DNA of 64,000 nucleotides, from assembly GCF_014191055.1 (NCBI RefSeq), contig NZ_JACHWB010000001.1, positions 711,875 to 775,874 of the forward strand, written 5' to 3'. How positions within the stretch are numbered: position 1 is the first letter of the stretch; every line of letters starts with the position of its first letter. Below, one piece after another: positions 62,975-64,000 of the stretch. Both the position numbers and the translations under genes were made by a program. Source of the DNA: Microvirga lupini. GTDB lineage: Bacteria; Pseudomonadota; Alphaproteobacteria; Rhizobiales; Beijerinckiaceae. Below the pieces are notes generated by a model. The model did no database searches, was not told the DNA's origin, and was given only the letters and a program-made list of their open reading frames with translations.

Positions 62975-63091
62975 AATAATCCGGGGCCGGGTGTGATTTT
63001 GGAGGATTTAACGGTCGCGCGTCTCGGTGCTAACCCGTTGTAAACATGATCATAAATGATCAAGCGGGAAAATGCGAGAACTCATGCGAAG

Positions 63092-63139
63092 AGACTACGA
63101 ATCTGGGGGTCAGAGGTTCGAATCCTTTCGGGCGCGCCA
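63092..63139 (+). other. Right attachment site: 3' fragment of tRNA-Arg(ACG)
   Basis: From AGACTACGAATCTGG on, the sequence is the 3' part of a tRNA: anticodon loop CTACGAA with anticodon ACG (63097-63099), T-stem AGAGG / CCTTT around TTCGAAT, acceptor strand CGGGCGC, discriminator G, CCA at 63137-63139. The 5' side (63090-63094) pairs in only three of five anticodon-stem positions, so the tRNA 5' half is absent. The intact gene should be at the left prophage end, outside the window. Confidence 0.85.
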
Positions 63140-63234
63140 CTTCTTCTAAGACATCGATGCAGACGAGATGAAGGTTCGAAGCGCGGTTCTCGCACTCCGA
63201 AGCCTTCACGGGCGCTGCCGCCTGGGTTCTGCCC

Positions 63235-63402
63235 TTATACTTCCGCCGCCGGAGTCACGCCGAGATCATCCAGCTTGGCTCGAACCTCCGTGACCGACCG
63301 CTTCAGCTTCAGGCTGATGACCGAGACGGGAATTCCCTCTCGGGCAAGCGTCAGAAGGGTTTGAACGGATTCATAGCTCCAGGAACCGCCGGAAGAATTC
63401 AT
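63235..63402 (-). CDS. Small host protein, 55 aa
   Basis: Start at the ATG at 63402, which has GGAGG nine bases upstream; an earlier ATG at 63417 lies before that ribosome site. SWSYESVQTLLTLAREGIPVSVISLKLKRSVTEVRAKLDDLGV looks like a small helix-turn-helix protein of a kind I recall from Rhizobiales. First gene on the host side of the attachment site. Confidence 0.65.
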   Translation of the reverse strand: MNSSGGSWSYESVQTLLTLAREGIPVSVISLKLKRSVTEVRAKLDDLGVTPAAEV

Positions 63403-63544
63403 GGCCGAGACCTCCAATCGTGAGCCGCAAGCGTCGCCTTGAAGTGCGGCGAGATCATGAAAAGAAAATCCACAGGGGCCTCCGCCGCAACCTTAGCCGA
63501 AGATGCGCGTTCCTTGTGGAGGCAACACTGACAGGGACTCTCTC

Positions 63545-63811
63545 ATGGGCATTATCTGGACCATCATCATCGGCTTCGTGGCTGGTTTGATCGCAAAGTG
63601 GATCATGCCGGGCCGGAACGAGCCGTCGGGCTTCATCATGACGACGATCCTCGGCATCGTCGGTGCTTTCGTCGCCACCTATCTTGGTCAGGCTCTCGGC
63701 TGGTACCGGGCTGATGAAGGGGCTGGCTTTATCGGCGCCATCGTCGGCGCCATTGTCGTGCTCTTCATATATGGCCTGATTGTCGGACGCCGCTCGAGCT
63801 CGACGTACTGA
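63545..63811 (+). CDS. GlsB/YeaQ/YmgE-family membrane protein
   Basis: An 88-residue protein, start at 63545. Three membrane helices with Gly-rich faces: WTIIIGFVAGLIAKWIMPG, FIMTTILGIVGAFVATYLG, and FIGAIVGAIVVLFIYGLIV. The WIMPGRNEPSGF loop marks the transglycosylase-associated/YeaQ family, a small stress-related inner-membrane protein. The form resembles alphaproteobacterial members. Host gene. Confidence 0.85.
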   Translation: MGIIWTIIIGFVAGLIAKWIMPGRNEPSGFIMTTILGIVGAFVATYLGQALGWYRADEGAGFIGAIVGAIVVLFIYGLIVGRRSSSTY

Positions 63812-63840
63812 TCGCGCCAGATTCGAACTCAGGAATACGA

Positions 63841-63874
63841 GGGCCACAGTGATCACTGTGGCCCTTTTCTTTAG
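63841..63874 (+). terminator. Bidirectional rho-independent terminator
   Basis: A perfect 12-base inverted repeat (GGGCCACAGTGA and its complement) followed by TTTTCTTT. It ends the GlsB-like gene. Confidence 0.85.
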
Positions 63875-63999
63875 CCATGGTGGGCGAGACGACTGCTCTC
63901 TGAAGAGCTCATCAGGGCCGCCTTGACTGGGCATTGGCCCATATATCCGCGCCAGGCCAGGTAGGATCCACCCGCAAGCGCCAGAATGTTCAGAAGCGG
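63871..63999 (-). CDS. 3' end of a host membrane protein gene (partial)
   Basis: On the minus strand from the right edge, an open frame reads PLLNILALAGGSYLAWRGYMG followed by QCPVKAALM and stops with TAA at 63871. The single hydrophobic segment and the CPV turn recall small DUF2892/YgaP-like membrane proteins. Only 43 codons are visible, so this is tentative. Confidence 0.4.
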   Translation of the reverse strand, partial: PLLNILALAGGSYLAWRGYMGQCPVKAALMSSSESSRLAHHG

Positions 64000-64000
64000 A

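Noticed and set aside
63126-63136. Idea that the TTTCGGGCGC boundary repeats derive from the tRNA-Arg 3' end
   Set aside because: The tRNA shares TTTCGGGCGC with some boundaries, but lacks the second GGGCGC at 11 bp, and 4377 and 7182 do not share the TTTC junction exactly. Ten GC-rich bases are too few to claim descent.
63455-63934. 159-codon minus-strand frame over the GlsB-like gene
   Set aside because: It runs antisense through a well-recognised membrane protein and through a terminator.
1-64000. CRISPR arrays, insertion sequences, rRNA genes
   Set aside because: No regularly spaced repeats with unique spacers, no transposase or terminal inverted repeats, and no rRNA segments were seen.

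Overview
The window is the right-hand part of a large prophage of a contractile-tailed phage (myovirus), about 63.1 kb, followed by roughly 0.9 kb of host chromosome. The right prophage end is a 3' fragment of a tRNA-Arg(ACG) gene (about 63092-63139) next to a leftward tyrosine integrase gene. The left end, and with it any repressor, replication and excision genes, lies outside the window. The tRNA fragment, a GlsB/YeaQ/YmgE-type membrane protein and a small protein in the flank look alphaproteobacterial (Rhizobiales-like). Many phage genes recall Pseudomonas-type phages. Both judgements come from memory of the families, not from a search.

Layout. Bases 1-10.9 kb: accessory cassettes of small, tightly overlapping genes (metallophosphoesterase, HigBA-like toxin-antitoxin, DNA methyltransferase with an overlapping PD-(D/E)xK protein, SPFH/prohibitin-like membrane protein, DUF2591 and DUF4326 proteins, many unknowns). 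11.0-17.0 kb: a tiny transcription unit with a 9-codon ORF, a 1295-residue multidomain protein with kinase-like and ADP-ribosyltransferase domains, a Nudix hydrolase and an HNH endonuclease. 17.1-21.8 kb: DUF4942-type methyltransferase, more small cassettes, a YkgJ-like protein and a PPP phosphatase. 21.9-24.5 kb: terminase large subunit with two ATPase cores. 24.5-27.7 kb: a reverse-strand accessory block (secreted protein, SprT-like, possible Nmad5, MazG-like). 27.8-38.5 kb: portal, Mu F-like protein, protease, scaffold, major capsid protein, GIY-YIG-like endonuclease, connector proteins. 38.6-59.1 kb: tail terminator, sheath, tube, frameshifted chaperones, tape measure, hub, spike, PAAR, LysM-gp25, tailspike, baseplate J and I, DUF4815, tail fibre and collar proteins. 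59.2-61.3 kb: holin candidates, endolysin, spanins. 61.3-62.9 kb: DksA/TraR-like protein and integrase.

Regulation is the most striking part. A 22-bp late-type promoter motif, TCGTGAC-N2-CANACT (or CACAAT)-N6-+1, occurs 13 times. At seven genes the start codon sits exactly at the predicted +1 and has no Shine-Dalgarno sequence, which predicts leaderless mRNAs. A second promoter family, TTGCNN-N18-TANNNT, precedes the accessory cassettes; two members carry an inverted repeat that looks like an operator. Accessory cassettes are separated by a recurring boundary: a hairpin, then two GGGCGC copies exactly 11 bp apart, usually then a promoter. The same GGGCGC pair is found next to the attachment site.

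Likely working order: cassettes from the TTGC promoters act early in lysogeny or takeover; the TCGTGAC promoters switch on packaging, head, tail and lysis genes late, together with the ADP-ribosyltransferase protein, which may be carried in the virion.
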